64,000 nucleotides of DNA, taken from the NCBI RefSeq assembly GCF_014284155.1, contig NZ_JACOFZ010000005.1, positions 1 through 64,000 of the forward strand. The letters run 5' to 3'. Of the stretch, positions 1-9,627 are shown piece after piece. The notes beneath the pieces are model-generated. The model saw nothing but the letters and a program-made list of their open reading frames with translations, was not told where the DNA came from and ran no database searches. Both the position numbers and the translations under genes were made by a program. Within the stretch, counting starts at the first letter, position 1, and every line of letters starts with the position of its first letter. This DNA comes from Affinundibacterium nitidum. Lineage in GTDB: Bacteria; Pseudomonadota; Gammaproteobacteria; Burkholderiales; Burkholderiaceae_D.

Positions 1-310
1 CACCATGACGATAAAGTCGTACCCACTGGGCGAGAATCCCAGGATTGCGAATATTAAAGTGCGTTGCAACTTGACTGTAAGATAAGGCATTGTCCCATAG
101 ATGTCTCAGCACAGACAATTTAAACTCAGCGCTGTAAAAGGTGAACTTTTTGGTCAGTCCGTCCATGCCGTGTGTTTTATACCAACCAACCCAACGTTCT
201 ACCATTGAGCTCTGCAAGCCGTATTTTTTACCCAAGGCGACATATCCCATCGGGCCCTCTAAATATTCTTGCACTACACGGTACTTAAATTCTTCTGCAT
301 GTTTCGTCAT
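1..310 (-). CDS. IS3-family transposase OrfA (InsJ-like), partial
   Basis: Translating the minus strand from the ATG at 310 gives an open frame of about 103 codons that leaves the window. It begins MTKHAEEFKYRVVQEYL and shows two helix-turn-helix units, the second around AEFKLSVLRHLWDN and YSQVATHFNI. This resembles InsJ of IS150: the DNA-binding half of an IS3 transposase, normally followed by an integrase-core OrfB expressed by frameshifting. No Shine-Dalgarno is visible because the ATG directly follows a hairpin and T run. The family call is from memory of IS150; subgroup assignment would need a database. Confidence 0.75.
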   Translation of the reverse strand, partial: MTKHAEEFKYRVVQEYLEGPMGYVALGKKYGLQSSMVERWVGWYKTHGMDGLTKKFTFYSAEFKLSVLRHLWDNALSYSQVATHFNIRNPGILAQWVRLYRHG

Positions 311-315
311 TAAAA

Positions 316-348
316 AACCCCAAAAGTTGGTGTCCAACTTTTGGGGTT
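316..348 (-). terminator. Perfect hairpin plus T-tract just inside the IS end
   Basis: The arms at 316-330 and 334-348 are perfectly complementary over 15 bp around a 3-nt loop. On the minus strand the stem is followed by six T residues (plus-strand A run 312-317, partly shared with the stem) and then, at once, the OrfA ATG. This has the form of a rho-independent terminator aimed into the element and also covers the place where a ribosome binding site should be. A role in blocking read-in expression of the transposase is inference. Confidence 0.6.
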
Positions 349-426
349 CAGTTCATTGCAGCCCTTTTTTTGTTGGTACTGGACTGAGAAAAGGCCCTGT
401 CCTATTCACCTATAAACTATCTTAGA

Positions 427-3030
427 TTAGAAGCGATAGTTCAAAGACACTTGATACATACGGCCTAATTGGCTGAAATGAGAACCATCGTAGGTCACCA
501 TTGGGTAACGACCATTGAACGTCAGATTTTGCCATTCGTTTTTCAACTTGGCTGGATCGTTAATAATCGCCTGACCTTTTGCGATGTCATTTACAGCTTG
601 AAGTTTCCAAGATGGAGTGACGTTGAACATATTATTAACGTTAAACGCAAGAGTCAGATTCTTGTCGAGCTGGTAGTTAATCGCCAAGTCTGTGAGTGTC
701 TTCGTTTTGAACGCAACTTCCAAATTGTTCGTATCGCTCAAATCTGCATTGCGGAACTTGGTTGGGCCAAACACGGTGTTGTTCAAGGAAACATTGAACT
801 TGTCGAAGTCAGCATCGATACCAATGATTGTTTTGAATTTCGGACGAGATGTGAAAATCAAAGCTTCTTGCGTTGGATCTAACACTGATTTACCTGCATT
901 AGCAATGCCGCTTGGGTTCTTTACAGCACCGTCACGTTTGTTTTCGATCGTGTAGTTACCAGACAAATTGAAGCCGAATTTGATATCAGCCACGTTAATA
1001 TTGCGTTGGTTGAAAACGTAGTCGATACCAGAAGTTTTGCTATCGAGTGCATTAGCAAAGAAGCTCAAGCCAACCCATTCACGTGCTTTCAGTACTTGGT
1101 CGATCGCTTGGTTAGCATTGCCTGTTGGTCCTAATACAGAGCCCAATACAATACGGTCTTTCATCGTAATATTGTAGTAATCGAGCGTCAAGCTTGTATC
1201 TGGAGTTGGCTTGTATCCCAAACCTAAAGTGAAGTTTGTGGATTTTTCTGCCTTCAATTTCGCGATACCTAATTTTTCAGCATCAGCAGATACGTTGTTC
1301 AAGATACCCGTGACCAAGATCGTACCACCAGAGAATGAGTATTGATTTTTCTCAGTGTAGATTTGAGCTAAGGAAGGTGCACGGAAGCCTGAAGAGACAG
1401 AACTACGCAAAGTGAGCTCTTCGTTGACCTTCAGTTTGCCGCTCAATTTACCAATCACAGCATTACCGAAATCGCTGTATTTTTCATAGCGTGCTGTCGC
1501 ATCAACCACAAAATCTTTGGTAACATCGATGATGCTACCGCCATAGATACCGTAGTTGGAACGAGTCCAATCACCCGCTTGACCGCGTTTTGTTATGCCA
1601 TCTTGAAGGTAAGTCGCTGGTGCATTACCAGCATAAGAATCTGCACCAGAGTAGAGGTAAGATCCACGATCACCAGCGATCAAGGAATACTTCTCAGAAC
1701 GAATCTCAGTACCAAAATAAGCGTTAATACCTTTTGACAGCTCTTTAGAGAAGTCAGCATTCAAGACCACGTGCGAGAACTTAGAGCCACCCGCGTCGAA
1801 GCGTGTTTGGCCATGTTCAGGCAAGGTGATGCCAGCTTTATATTTCTCTTCAACGGCACGGTTAACAGAGTTTGTGACGGTGTACATCTGCTCGTTGCCG
1901 CCGAACGTCAAGCTGACGTCAGAATCCCAGCCAGCAGTATCGAATTTCGTGCCGATGGTGCCGTTGTAGTCTTTGAGGTCACCGATGAAAGTTGGAACGT
2001 AACCTTCGTATGGAGAACCCGCTGGGTGCAACAGACCGTAGTCAGTCGGACGCCAGTAAGGATTGCGGTAGTTCGCAAAACTGTCGATTTTCTTGTTAAT
2101 GTAGGCCGCATTCGCGTAGATGTTGACACCTTCAGCGATATCGTAGCGAGAGTTGACTAGGAACTTTTGCGCGCGTGTGTCTGGGGAACCATTAACGTTG
2201 CCGCCGTCTGGGCGCTTCGCCAAGAAATTCTTTACTTGAGTTGGGTCAGCACCCCAGTAATTGACTTCGTCTTCTACTGACAAAATACCTGGGCGATTTG
2301 CTAACGCATTGTGAGAATAATCAACTGTAAAATTAACGAAACCACGATCGCCTAATGCAAAACCTTGGTTCCAGCTAACAATTTCAGACTTACCGTCGCC
2401 CTTGTCAGTCACACCAAGGCGGCCAGTAACGCTACCGCCTTCTGGGTTGTCTTTCAAAATGATATTGACCACACCCGCAATCGCATCGGAACCGTATTGC
2501 GCGGACGCACCGTCGCGCAATACTTCAATACGTTTGATGGCATCTTGTGGAATAGCAGAAATATCGGCACCACTTTCACCACGGCCTGGTGAAGTTTGTG
2601 TGTACACCAAGGAGCTCATATTTTTACGTTTGCCGTTGATCAAGATGAGCGCGCGGCTTGGACCCATGTTACGGATTTCGTATGGATCGAGTAAAGAGGT
2701 CGCATCATTAACAGGTGTCTGTACCGTATTGAACGATGGAACGCGGAATTGGAGTGCTTTATCGAGTGATACTTGTGCTGATTTTGTTAGTTCGCTGGAG
2801 GAGATCATGTCGACAGGAACTGGCGTATCGATGACCGTGCGAGTTGATCCGCGAGTACCGGTAGAGGTGATCGTAACGGTTTGAACTTCGTCAGCCTTCT
2901 TCTTTTCTTGTGCGTCTTGCGCGAAAGCTGTGCCGCCTGTTGCCAATAAGACGATCGCTACTTGTACTGCATTTTTTGCGAAGACTTTAGCCTTTGCGTT
3001 TTTGTTTGAATCCAATGCTCTCTTGTTCAT
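427..3030 (-). CDS. TonB-dependent outer-membrane receptor
   Basis: This 867-residue protein has a signal peptide (hydrophobic stretch about 22-33, likely cleavage after A37 in AFA-Q). It has a plug domain at about 60-195 with the familiar IRNMGPSRALILINGKR and VLRDGASAQYGSDAIAGVVNII segments, then a long barrel ending in YQVSLNYRF with the terminal Phe expected for BAM insertion. VQTVTITST near residue 49-57 may serve as the TonB box. Such receptors import scarce ligands (siderophores, cobalamin, carbohydrates, nickel) using TonB-ExbBD energy. The substrate cannot be told: no ExbB/ExbD, FecIR or periplasmic binding gene lies nearby. The start has an AGAGAGA purine tract upstream. An IS element sits just beyond its 3' end. 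Confidence 0.9.
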   Translation of the reverse strand: MNKRALDSNKNAKAKVFAKNAVQVAIVLLATGGTAFAQDAQEKKKADEVQTVTITSTGTRGSTRTVIDTPVPVDMISSSELTKSAQVSLDKALQFRVPSFNTVQTPVNDATSLLDPYEIRNMGPSRALILINGKRKNMSSLVYTQTSPGRGESGADISAIPQDAIKRIEVLRDGASAQYGSDAIAGVVNIILKDNPEGGSVTGRLGVTDKGDGKSEIVSWNQGFALGDRGFVNFTVDYSHNALANRPGILSVEDEVNYWGADPTQVKNFLAKRPDGGNVNGSPDTRAQKFLVNSRYDIAEGVNIYANAAYINKKIDSFANYRNPYWRPTDYGLLHPAGSPYEGYVPTFIGDLKDYNGTIGTKFDTAGWDSDVSLTFGGNEQMYTVTNSVNRAVEEKYKAGITLPEHGQTRFDAGGSKFSHVVLNADFSKELSKGINAYFGTEIRSEKYSLIAGDRGSYLYSGADSYAGNAPATYLQDGITKRGQAGDWTRSNYGIYGGSIIDVTKDFVVDATARYEKYSDFGNAVIGKLSGKLKVNEELTLRSSVSSGFRAPSLAQIYTEKNQYSFSGGTILVTGILNNVSADAEKLGIAKLKAEKSTNFTLGLGYKPTPDTSLTLDYYNITMKDRIVLGSVLGPTGNANQAIDQVLKAREWVGLSFFANALDSKTSGIDYVFNQRNINVADIKFGFNLSGNYTIENKRDGAVKNPSGIANAGKSVLDPTQEALIFTSRPKFKTIIGIDADFDKFNVSLNNTVFGPTKFRNADLSDTNNLEVAFKTKTLTDLAINYQLDKNLTLAFNVNNMFNVTPSWKLQAVNDIAKGQAIINDPAKLKNEWQNLTFNGRYPMVTYDGSHFSQLGRMYQVSLNYRF

Positions 3031-3490
3031 GTTTCATTCTCTCTTTTGTTATTTTTGCGCTGGCACCTGGGGAGTGTGCAGCGCAAGGTGATGACTACTA
3101 AGAAACAAACTGGTATTCCCTCAAGACCCACTCCTTGAGGTCAATCGATACTACCTGACACCTTTGATGTGCTGCAACATGAACGAAAGCCTTGTTGTTT
3201 TTAAGTAGAATTATTGCAATAGAGAATCTTTACTTACAAAATTCATTCATGTATAGACAACTTTTAAAATGACAAAATATTGTTTGGAAATCATGTGTTG
3301 TTGTTATGTTCAGGTGGTATATTTCTGCAATGAAGTGCTTGAAAGGCGTATATTGAGTCGGAAAATTTCATTCGGATTAATGCCCTATGGCATCACCTCG
3401 ATTGGTGCCGCACTTATTGCTTCATTCTTCGCTGAAACTAAATTTTCATTTTTGCTTAAAAAAACAGTGGTTTATTGATCGGGAAAAATC
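3031..3490. promoter_or_regulatory. Divergent 460-bp intergenic region between TonB receptor and A2M gene
   Basis: No convincing gene is seen. Near the receptor start are two inverted repeats: 3055-3061 (TTGCGCT) with 3080-3086 (AGCGCAA), with GCAC/GTGC continuing inwards past a bulge, and CCTCAAG at 3119-3125 with CTTGAGG at 3134-3140. In the receptor mRNA they would form two stem-loops in the leader, about 25-110 nt before the start codon. The remainder (about 3180-3480) is AT-rich and presumably holds both promoters. No riboswitch class is recognised. Confidence 0.4.
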
Positions 3491-6400
3491 ATGCCGCAAT
3501 TTTCTAAAAAGACCCTAGGTATTGTTTTATTGTCCACCGCAGTAGCTGCCGCGGGTGCGGGTGCTTGGTGGTTCAAGAAACATAAAAGTACGCGCGCTGT
3601 TGGTGGTGACGCCATCGTCAGTAATCCAGACGGTCCGTTTGTAGTAAATAGCTGCATCGCCCGCTTGCACGACGATAAGCCAGCGTTGGCGGTCATGTTT
3701 TCCGATAACGTCGATACCGATCAAGCGCTTGATAAGTTGATTGAGGTCAGCGACCTCGGCGATACAAAGGCGAAAGGGAATAAACCAGCGCAGGCAGCCT
3801 CTGCATCGGCGGCATCGAAAGCGAGTGAATTGGTTAAAGGTGGATGGATTGTTTCTGATAATCCGCACGTGTTGCTATTCCCGTATGTGAAGGCCGGCCA
3901 TCAATATCGTATTAATTTAAGTGCGAATGTCGCATCCGATAAGACTAAGAAGTTAGATCAAGCCCATACTTGCGAGGTTCTGAGTGATGAGATGGCACCG
4001 TCTTATTTCTTTGCGAGTAAAGGTACGGTATTACCAGCGGGTTTGAACGGTGGTTTGCCTGTTGTGACAGTGAACATTCCTGAGGTTGATGTTGAGTTCT
4101 TACGAATCTCGCCTGAGAAGACGCCGAAGTTCATCGATATGGTAGTGGGTAAGCCACGCAAATCTTCAAATGCGGAGAGTGAAGAAGAAAGTGACTCTAC
4201 AGAAGCTGAAGGGGAAGGCGAAGGTGATTACTACTATGACTATTATGGCTCGCGTAACAAGTTCAAAGGACAAACTTCAGGCTGGCAACTCAATGCCTTG
4301 CAGGGAATAGCACAGAGTGTCTATAACAATCGTTTTGTCACCAACGAAGTACCGAATAGTCGCAAGGTAAGTTTCCTCCCCGTTGAGAAAATTAACGAAC
4401 TCAAGGAGCCCGGCATTTACGTCGCAGTGATGCGTAGGCCCGGCTATTACGACTACGACTATCAAGTCACTTACTTCTATGTCAGCGATATCGGTTTGCA
4501 TGTAAGACGCCAAGTCAAGCAAACCGATGTATTCACTACCTCACTCAAAGAAGGTAAGGCACAAGGTGGTATCGAGTTAGAAGTTTTGGGTGATGAAGGT
4601 AAGGTACTGCTACGGGGTAAAACTGACGGCGATGGCCATGGCGTGTTACCGGGCCTGCCTGCCAATGCTCGTTTGTTATTAGCCAAACGCGGCAAAGAAG
4701 TCTCGATGATCGCTCTGCAGGAACCAGGTTTGGATTTAGCAGAATTCGATATTGGTGGTCACCTGCCACGCGATGCTAAATTATTCGCCTGGTCGGGGCG
4801 CGATCTGTATCGTCCTGGCGAGAAGTTTGTGGTGTCAATGATGGCGCGCTCTGCGGAGGGTGTTGCTTTGCCACCGACGCCGATTAAGGTGGATTTGAAA
4901 AAACCAAGTGGCGATGTCGTGAGCTCTAGTGTCTGGCAACCAAATTCAAAAACGCCAGGCTATTTGCAAAACCATATAGATTTGCCGCCTGATGCCGATA
5001 CCGGTCGCTGGTCACTGGAATTCCGCGCCGATCCATCTGCCAAGCGCGCAGATACGATCTACACCTTTCAGGTCGAAGAGTTTTTGCCTGAACGAATGAA
5101 ATTGAGCTTAAAGAGTGACAGCACTCCCTTAGGTGTAAATGACGATTTTAGTGTTGCCGTACAAGGCGATTATCTATACGGGGCACCTGCTGCAGGTAAT
5201 CGCCTACTCGGCAGCGTAGCACAGGAGCGTACGCGTAATCCGGTAGCCAAAGAATGGCCGGGCTTTATCTTTGGTGATTTCGCCGATGACGCCAACAAGA
5301 GTCGTGCAGAGCTTGAAGAATCAGCACTCGATGATGGCGGCAAGGCCAATGTCGACGTGCCTTATACAGCGAATGCTAAATCAGCGTTGAAAGTGCGTGC
5401 CTCCTTCAGTTTGTTGGAGTCGGGCGGTCGCCCAGTAGTGCGCTCTATCGAACGCATTTGGTGGCCTGCTAAAGCCATGTTGGCGGTCCGTCCTGCATTT
5501 GATAGTGATGTGGCACGTGAAGGCAGTATGGCCGAGTTTGAAGTGGTTCGCGTCAATCAAAGCGGTAAGTTCGAAGCGCTTAAACAAGCACCCTTCAAAC
5601 TCGTGCGTGAAGATCGCCAGTACTATTGGCGTTACGATGCAGGCCGCGGCTGGCATTCAGGTTATTCCGAAGCGGAAGAGACCGTGCACTCTGGTGCTAT
5701 CGAGCTGAAAAATCGCGCCAAACTCACAGTGCCTGTGACGTGGGGAACCTATCGTTTGGAAATCGTCGATCCTGAGACCAATCTAGTCTTACGTTATCGC
5801 TTCTATGCTGGTTGGAATGCACAAGATAGTGAAAGTGTCGGTAATCGTCCAGACCGTGTTCGCTTGCAGCTCGAAGGTGCACCGGCTAAACCAGGTAACG
5901 ATGTGAAATTAAAGATTGTACCGCCGCATGATGGTGAGGCTTTGGTGTTGGTTGAGGCAGACAAAGTGTTGTGGAGCAAGCGCGTCGCGGTGAGCACTGA
6001 GGGTACTACTGTCAGTATCCCTATCGATAAGAATTGGAATCGCTCTGATATGTATGTGTCGACGGTCGTTTTCCGTCCTGGTAGTCAGGGAGATAAAGTC
6101 ACACCAGCTCGAGCTGTTGGTTTGACATGGTTACCTCTGGCACGTGAAGCACGCAAGCTGAAAGTGAATGTTAACGTACCTGCTCAAATTGAACCTGAAA
6201 AACGCTTGGTAGCGAAAGTGAAGGTTGAAAATGCGGGTGGTAAAAAGGCGATGGTCACTGTCTCCGCCGTCGATGTCGGTATCCTCAATATTACCAATTT
6301 TAAAACCCCAGATCCGTTTGACTTCTTCTTTGGTAAGCATCGATTCGGTGCGGAACTTAGCGATCTCTACGGTAAATTGATTGAACGTCTCGACGGCAGC

Positions 6401-8614
6401 GTCGGTAAAATCAAATGGGGTGGCGATGCGGGTAAACGCGATACAAAGAGCATGCCGAAGAAAGTGAAGTTGGTTGATTTATTTTCTGGCCCCGTGCAGT
6501 TGAACGATAAAGGCGAAGCTGATGTACCGTTGAACATTCCTGACTTCAATGGCACTTTGCGAGTGATGGTAGTCGCATCGACCGAAGAAGCCTATGGCAG
6601 CACCGAAAAAGAAGTAGTGGTCAGTGCACCTATCGTTGCTGAAATTGCGATGCCACGATTTATTGGCCCCGGTGATAGCTCGACATTTGCGCTTGACGTT
6701 ACCAATATGATGTCGGCCGAACAAAGCATTAGCATCAAACTATCTTCGGATAAATTATTGAAGATTGCGGACGGTGAGCGCAATATTAAGCTCACACCGA
6801 AGCAAAGAAATATTTTGCGCTTCAATGTCGAGCCAACCGAGCCCTATGGTTTGTCTCGTATCAGTCTCGATGTGAAAACCGCTGGCACCAAACCCGTGGT
6901 GATCCATCGCGAATTTGCGCTGCAGATTCAACCACCCGTGCCACGTGAGCAAGATGCGCGTCGTATTCGCATTGAACCGGGTGCCACGCAAAAATTGGAT
7001 GCGGCGATGGTGGAACGCTTCTATCGTGGTTCTGCCACGTTGAGTGTGGCAATGTCTAACCGTCCACCTTTGAATGTGCGTAGTATCGTGCAAGGTTTAC
7101 TTGATTATCCTTATGGTTGTTTGGAGCAAACCACGAGTGCTGCTTATCCTCATGTGTTTATCGATGAGGAAGGCGCGAAAGCGGTCGGCTTAAAACCCCA
7201 TACACGTGAACAACGTGCGAAATTTATCGAAGGTGCGATTGCACGTATCGCTGGTATGCAAGGTGCTGAAGGTGGCTTCCGTTTATGGAATGGCACCGAT
7301 GGTTCTTACGAAGTTTGGTTGACGCCATACGTCACCAGCTTCTTGGCTGACGCGCGTGAAGCAGGCTTCAATGTGCCAGAGGAAATGACAAAGCGTGCAC
7401 AGAAATGGATGACTGATAAGTTAAATGGCGCCGCGAACCAGTTCTCACCTTTACCAGCAGCAGTTAAACCTGATGCGAATGGACGATATGATTGGCGCGA
7501 CTACGATTTGATTCGCAATAGTCATCAACGTTTTGCCGAGTTGGCCCATATCGGTTATATGTTGGCGCGTGATCAGAAAGCATCTTTGGCCTCATTGCGT
7601 TTGCTCCATGATAGCTATCGTGATCGTGCAAAATCGCCTTTGCCTTTAGTGCATTTAGGTTTGGCCTTGCAAATGATGGGCGATCAAAAGCGTGCTGATG
7701 TGGCATTCAACGATGCCATGACAAAACCCTACGGCATACGCTCTGATTGGGAATGGGATTGGCTCGGTGACTACGGAACAGCAGTGCGTGATCAAGCGAT
7801 GTCGTACGCCTTGATGTTACGCCATAAGATTGCGCACCCACAGCGTGAGACCATGTTGACCAACTTGGCTGATCGCCTCGGTAAACCACGTGGCTACTTC
7901 TCAACCCAAGAACGTATTGCCTTGTTCTTAGCAGCTCGTGCGGCAGGCGGAACAGTAACAGATCCATGGGAAGCGATTGTGAAAACTGCGGATGGCAGTA
8001 CCACATTGACTTCTAAAAATAGTGAGAGCAGAAGCTTTGATCCTAGTCTGGCGCTTAAAGGCATCAGCATCGAGAACAAAGGCAGTAATCCATTATGGAT
8101 AGAGGTTGAGGCGAGCGGCTTCCCCACCAAGGCACCAATGGCAAGCAGCGACAAGATTACACTCGAACGTAAATGGTTCACCGTCGCTGGTAAGCCATGG
8201 AGTGGTGGTAGCTTGAAAACGGGCGATATGTTGATCGCACGGGTTACTGCGAAATCGAAGCAAGTAATTGAAGATGCGATGATCATTGATCATATCCCAG
8301 CGGGCCTGGAAGTCGAAAATATGAATTTATCGCAAGGTCCTCAAGCAGGTGAATTTAGTATCGACGGTGTCAATGTTGGTAATGCTATGAGCGATAGTCG
8401 TATCAAACATCAAGAATACCGTGACGATAGATTTGTCGCTGCGGTGCGCTTGAATGGCGATACCGTACAATTATTCTACATGTTACGCGTGGTGACGCCC
8501 GGACGTTTCCGTGTGCCTGCTACATACGCTGAAGATATGTATCGCCCTGACATCCGTGCATACGGTGTTGCGCCCGAACCAGTCACGGTGGTTGATCCAC
8601 GAGGGGCGAAGTAA
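3491..8614 (+). CDS. Alpha-2-macroglobulin family protein (YfhM/ECAM-like)
   Basis: At 1707 residues this is a full-length bacterial alpha-2-macroglobulin, a periplasmic protease trap thought to guard the cell envelope. An N-terminal hydrophobic segment (about 8-27) anchors it. No lipobox cysteine is present, unlike the E. coli lipoprotein. Macroglobulin domains follow, including the RDLYRPGEKF strand pair near residue 435, then the NIPDFNGTLRVMVVAST signature near 1015. The intact thioester motif GCLEQ has C1210 and Q1213, and an alpha-helical TED lies around 1200-1500. Residues about 226-256 are a Glu/Ser/Tyr-rich insertion. In E. coli the gene adjoins pbpC; here pbpC lies 27 kb downstream. 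A GGGAAAAATC tract precedes the ATG. Confidence 0.95.
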   Translation: MPQFSKKTLGIVLLSTAVAAAGAGAWWFKKHKSTRAVGGDAIVSNPDGPFVVNSCIARLHDDKPALAVMFSDNVDTDQALDKLIEVSDLGDTKAKGNKPAQAASASAASKASELVKGGWIVSDNPHVLLFPYVKAGHQYRINLSANVASDKTKKLDQAHTCEVLSDEMAPSYFFASKGTVLPAGLNGGLPVVTVNIPEVDVEFLRISPEKTPKFIDMVVGKPRKSSNAESEEESDSTEAEGEGEGDYYYDYYGSRNKFKGQTSGWQLNALQGIAQSVYNNRFVTNEVPNSRKVSFLPVEKINELKEPGIYVAVMRRPGYYDYDYQVTYFYVSDIGLHVRRQVKQTDVFTTSLKEGKAQGGIELEVLGDEGKVLLRGKTDGDGHGVLPGLPANARLLLAKRGKEVSMIALQEPGLDLAEFDIGGHLPRDAKLFAWSGRDLYRPGEKFVVSMMARSAEGVALPPTPIKVDLKKPSGDVVSSSVWQPNSKTPGYLQNHIDLPPDADTGRWSLEFRADPSAKRADTIYTFQVEEFLPERMKLSLKSDSTPLGVNDDFSVAVQGDYLYGAPAAGNRLLGSVAQERTRNPVAKEWPGFIFGDFADDANKSRAELEESALDDGGKANVDVPYTANAKSALKVRASFSLLESGGRPVVRSIERIWWPAKAMLAVRPAFDSDVAREGSMAEFEVVRVNQSGKFEALKQAPFKLVREDRQYYWRYDAGRGWHSGYSEAEETVHSGAIELKNRAKLTVPVTWGTYRLEIVDPETNLVLRYRFYAGWNAQDSESVGNRPDRVRLQLEGAPAKPGNDVKLKIVPPHDGEALVLVEADKVLWSKRVAVSTEGTTVSIPIDKNWNRSDMYVSTVVFRPGSQGDKVTPARAVGLTWLPLAREARKLKVNVNVPAQIEPEKRLVAKVKVENAGGKKAMVTVSAVDVGILNITNFKTPDPFDFFFGKHRFGAELSDLYGKLIERLDGSVGKIKWGGDAGKRDTKSMPKKVKLVDLFSGPVQLNDKGEADVPLNIPDFNGTLRVMVVASTEEAYGSTEKEVVVSAPIVAEIAMPRFIGPGDSSTFALDVTNMMSAEQSISIKLSSDKLLKIADGERNIKLTPKQRNILRFNVEPTEPYGLSRISLDVKTAGTKPVVIHREFALQIQPPVPREQDARRIRIEPGATQKLDAAMVERFYRGSATLSVAMSNRPPLNVRSIVQGLLDYPYGCLEQTTSAAYPHVFIDEEGAKAVGLKPHTREQRAKFIEGAIARIAGMQGAEGGFRLWNGTDGSYEVWLTPYVTSFLADAREAGFNVPEEMTKRAQKWMTDKLNGAANQFSPLPAAVKPDANGRYDWRDYDLIRNSHQRFAELAHIGYMLARDQKASLASLRLLHDSYRDRAKSPLPLVHLGLALQMMGDQKRADVAFNDAMTKPYGIRSDWEWDWLGDYGTAVRDQAMSYALMLRHKIAHPQRETMLTNLADRLGKPRGYFSTQERIALFLAARAAGGTVTDPWEAIVKTADGSTTLTSKNSESRSFDPSLALKGISIENKGSNPLWIEVEASGFPTKAPMASSDKITLERKWFTVAGKPWSGGSLKTGDMLIARVTAKSKQVIEDAMIIDHIPAGLEVENMNLSQGPQAGEFSIDGVNVGNAMSDSRIKHQEYRDDRFVAAVRLNGDTVQLFYMLRVVTPGRFRVPATYAEDMYRPDIRAYGVAPEPVTVVDPRGAK

Positions 8615-8697
8615 GAAGGTCATGGCGCTAACTCAGCTGAAAATTTCTCGCTGATTTAGTGTCGTGCGCCCTGTTTTTCTATGAAGAGAGTCGAATC

Positions 8698-9252
8698 ATG
8701 AGTAGTCAAGTAAGCCCCAATGCACAAGCGATCAAAGCAAGCTTCAATCCTTTGATTCGTCCTTACCTGGTGATTTACGGTGCAGCGATTTTTGTAATTA
8801 CAGTGGTCGGTATCCCTCTAGCGATCATTTGGCTGTGCGGCGTTGGGCAATGGTGGGCAAGGCATTACTTTGATAAACTCGAATGCGAACTCAGTGAAAC
8901 GTCATTGCGTTTTCGTAAGGGCATTTTGTTCCAAGTCGAGAAGACTATTCCGCTCGAGAATATTCAAGATGTGACCTTTGTCGAAGGGCCGCTGTTAAAG
9001 ATGTTTAATCTCAGCATCTTGAAATTTGAAACGGCTGGCCAAAGTGCCGGGCAAGCTCACGATATGCGTTTGATTGGCCTCATTAATGCCCATGAATTCC
9101 GCCATCATATTTTGATGAATCGCGAAAAGCTGAAGCATGCACACAATGTGAACGCTTCTTCGCAGCAGAGTGCAGATGAAAATACAATCTTGCTCCGTGC
9201 GATTCTTGAACGCCTTGAGATTATTTCAACGCAGCTGGGTCCTCGTGAATAG
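8698..9252 (+). CDS. PH domain-containing membrane protein (bPH2/DUF304, YdbS-like)
   Basis: I place the start at the ATG at 8698 (GAAGAGAG upstream) rather than at an in-frame GTG 39 bases earlier, giving 184 residues. The N-terminal third has two close transmembrane segments (YLVIYGAAIFVITVVGIPLA and the next strand). A bacterial PH fold then follows, with the hallmark run of alternating strands: YFDKLECELSETSLRFRKG, then IPLENIQDV and LKMFNLSILKFETAG. The C-terminal tail is charged and probably cytoplasmic. Members of this family sit in the inner membrane; their function is mostly unknown. It lies 83 bp after the A2M gene in the same direction, and co-transcription is possible. Confidence 0.8.
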   Translation: MSSQVSPNAQAIKASFNPLIRPYLVIYGAAIFVITVVGIPLAIIWLCGVGQWWARHYFDKLECELSETSLRFRKGILFQVEKTIPLENIQDVTFVEGPLLKMFNLSILKFETAGQSAGQAHDMRLIGLINAHEFRHHILMNREKLKHAHNVNASSQQSADENTILLRAILERLEIISTQLGPRE

Positions 9253-9627
9253 TCTTCAATAAGAAGCCTCAGTAAGATTTGTAAGAGGTAGGGTGGGTTG
9301 ACGACGACATCTCGATCGGTGGCTTGTGAACCGCCTCCGCCATGTTCTATGTATGGAATCAGATACATTAGGTCGACTGAATTCATCATTGATGGGGCCT
9401 ATCTAAAGCCGATAGAAATCGACTTAGTTGGAAATGCCGCCGCATAGGGAAAAACAAATTACGTGCTGTTTCCTGCGCCAGCATCTTAGATGTGACGATC
9501 GGCCGTTCACATCGCAAAAATTGCAGTGTGCAACCAGATTTTTACGCTCTATCGCTTAGTCATCGATCCTCAATCCTGAACTTGTTAAGCTAACCTCACT
9601 TTAACAAACAAATGAAGGAGACATCAC
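9253..9627. other. 375-bp intergenic stretch, no gene recognised
   Basis: No ORF with a plausible start and family resemblance is found. GTAGGGTGGGTTG at 9288-9300 is a single half of the GTAGGGCGGGT-type intergenic repeat seen as copies near 50.8 and 54.8 kb. Just before the next gene, TTGTTAA (9582-9588) and TTAACAA (9601-9607) form a 7-bp inverted repeat with a 12-bp spacer, which could be an operator for the gene at 9628. Confidence 0.4.

Larger units (their letters stand above)
1..350 (-). mobile_element. IS3-family insertion sequence, left end (continues beyond window)
   Basis: The minus strand reads from a probable terminal inverted repeat near 329-350 (beginning TGAACCCCAAAAGTTGGAC) into a two-helix-turn-helix OrfA that runs off the window start. 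Ends rich in CCCCAAAAGTTGGAC are familiar in IS3-family elements of the IS150 group. Only one end is visible, so the target duplication, OrfB and the intact or broken state of the element cannot be judged. The element sits about 77 bp downstream of the TonB-receptor stop codon and does not interrupt it. Confidence 0.75.

Noticed and set aside
3269-3478. 69-codon frame in the divergent region before the A2M gene
   Set aside because: It has no ribosome site, a cysteine-rich random look and no recognisable fold; the region is more likely promoter DNA.
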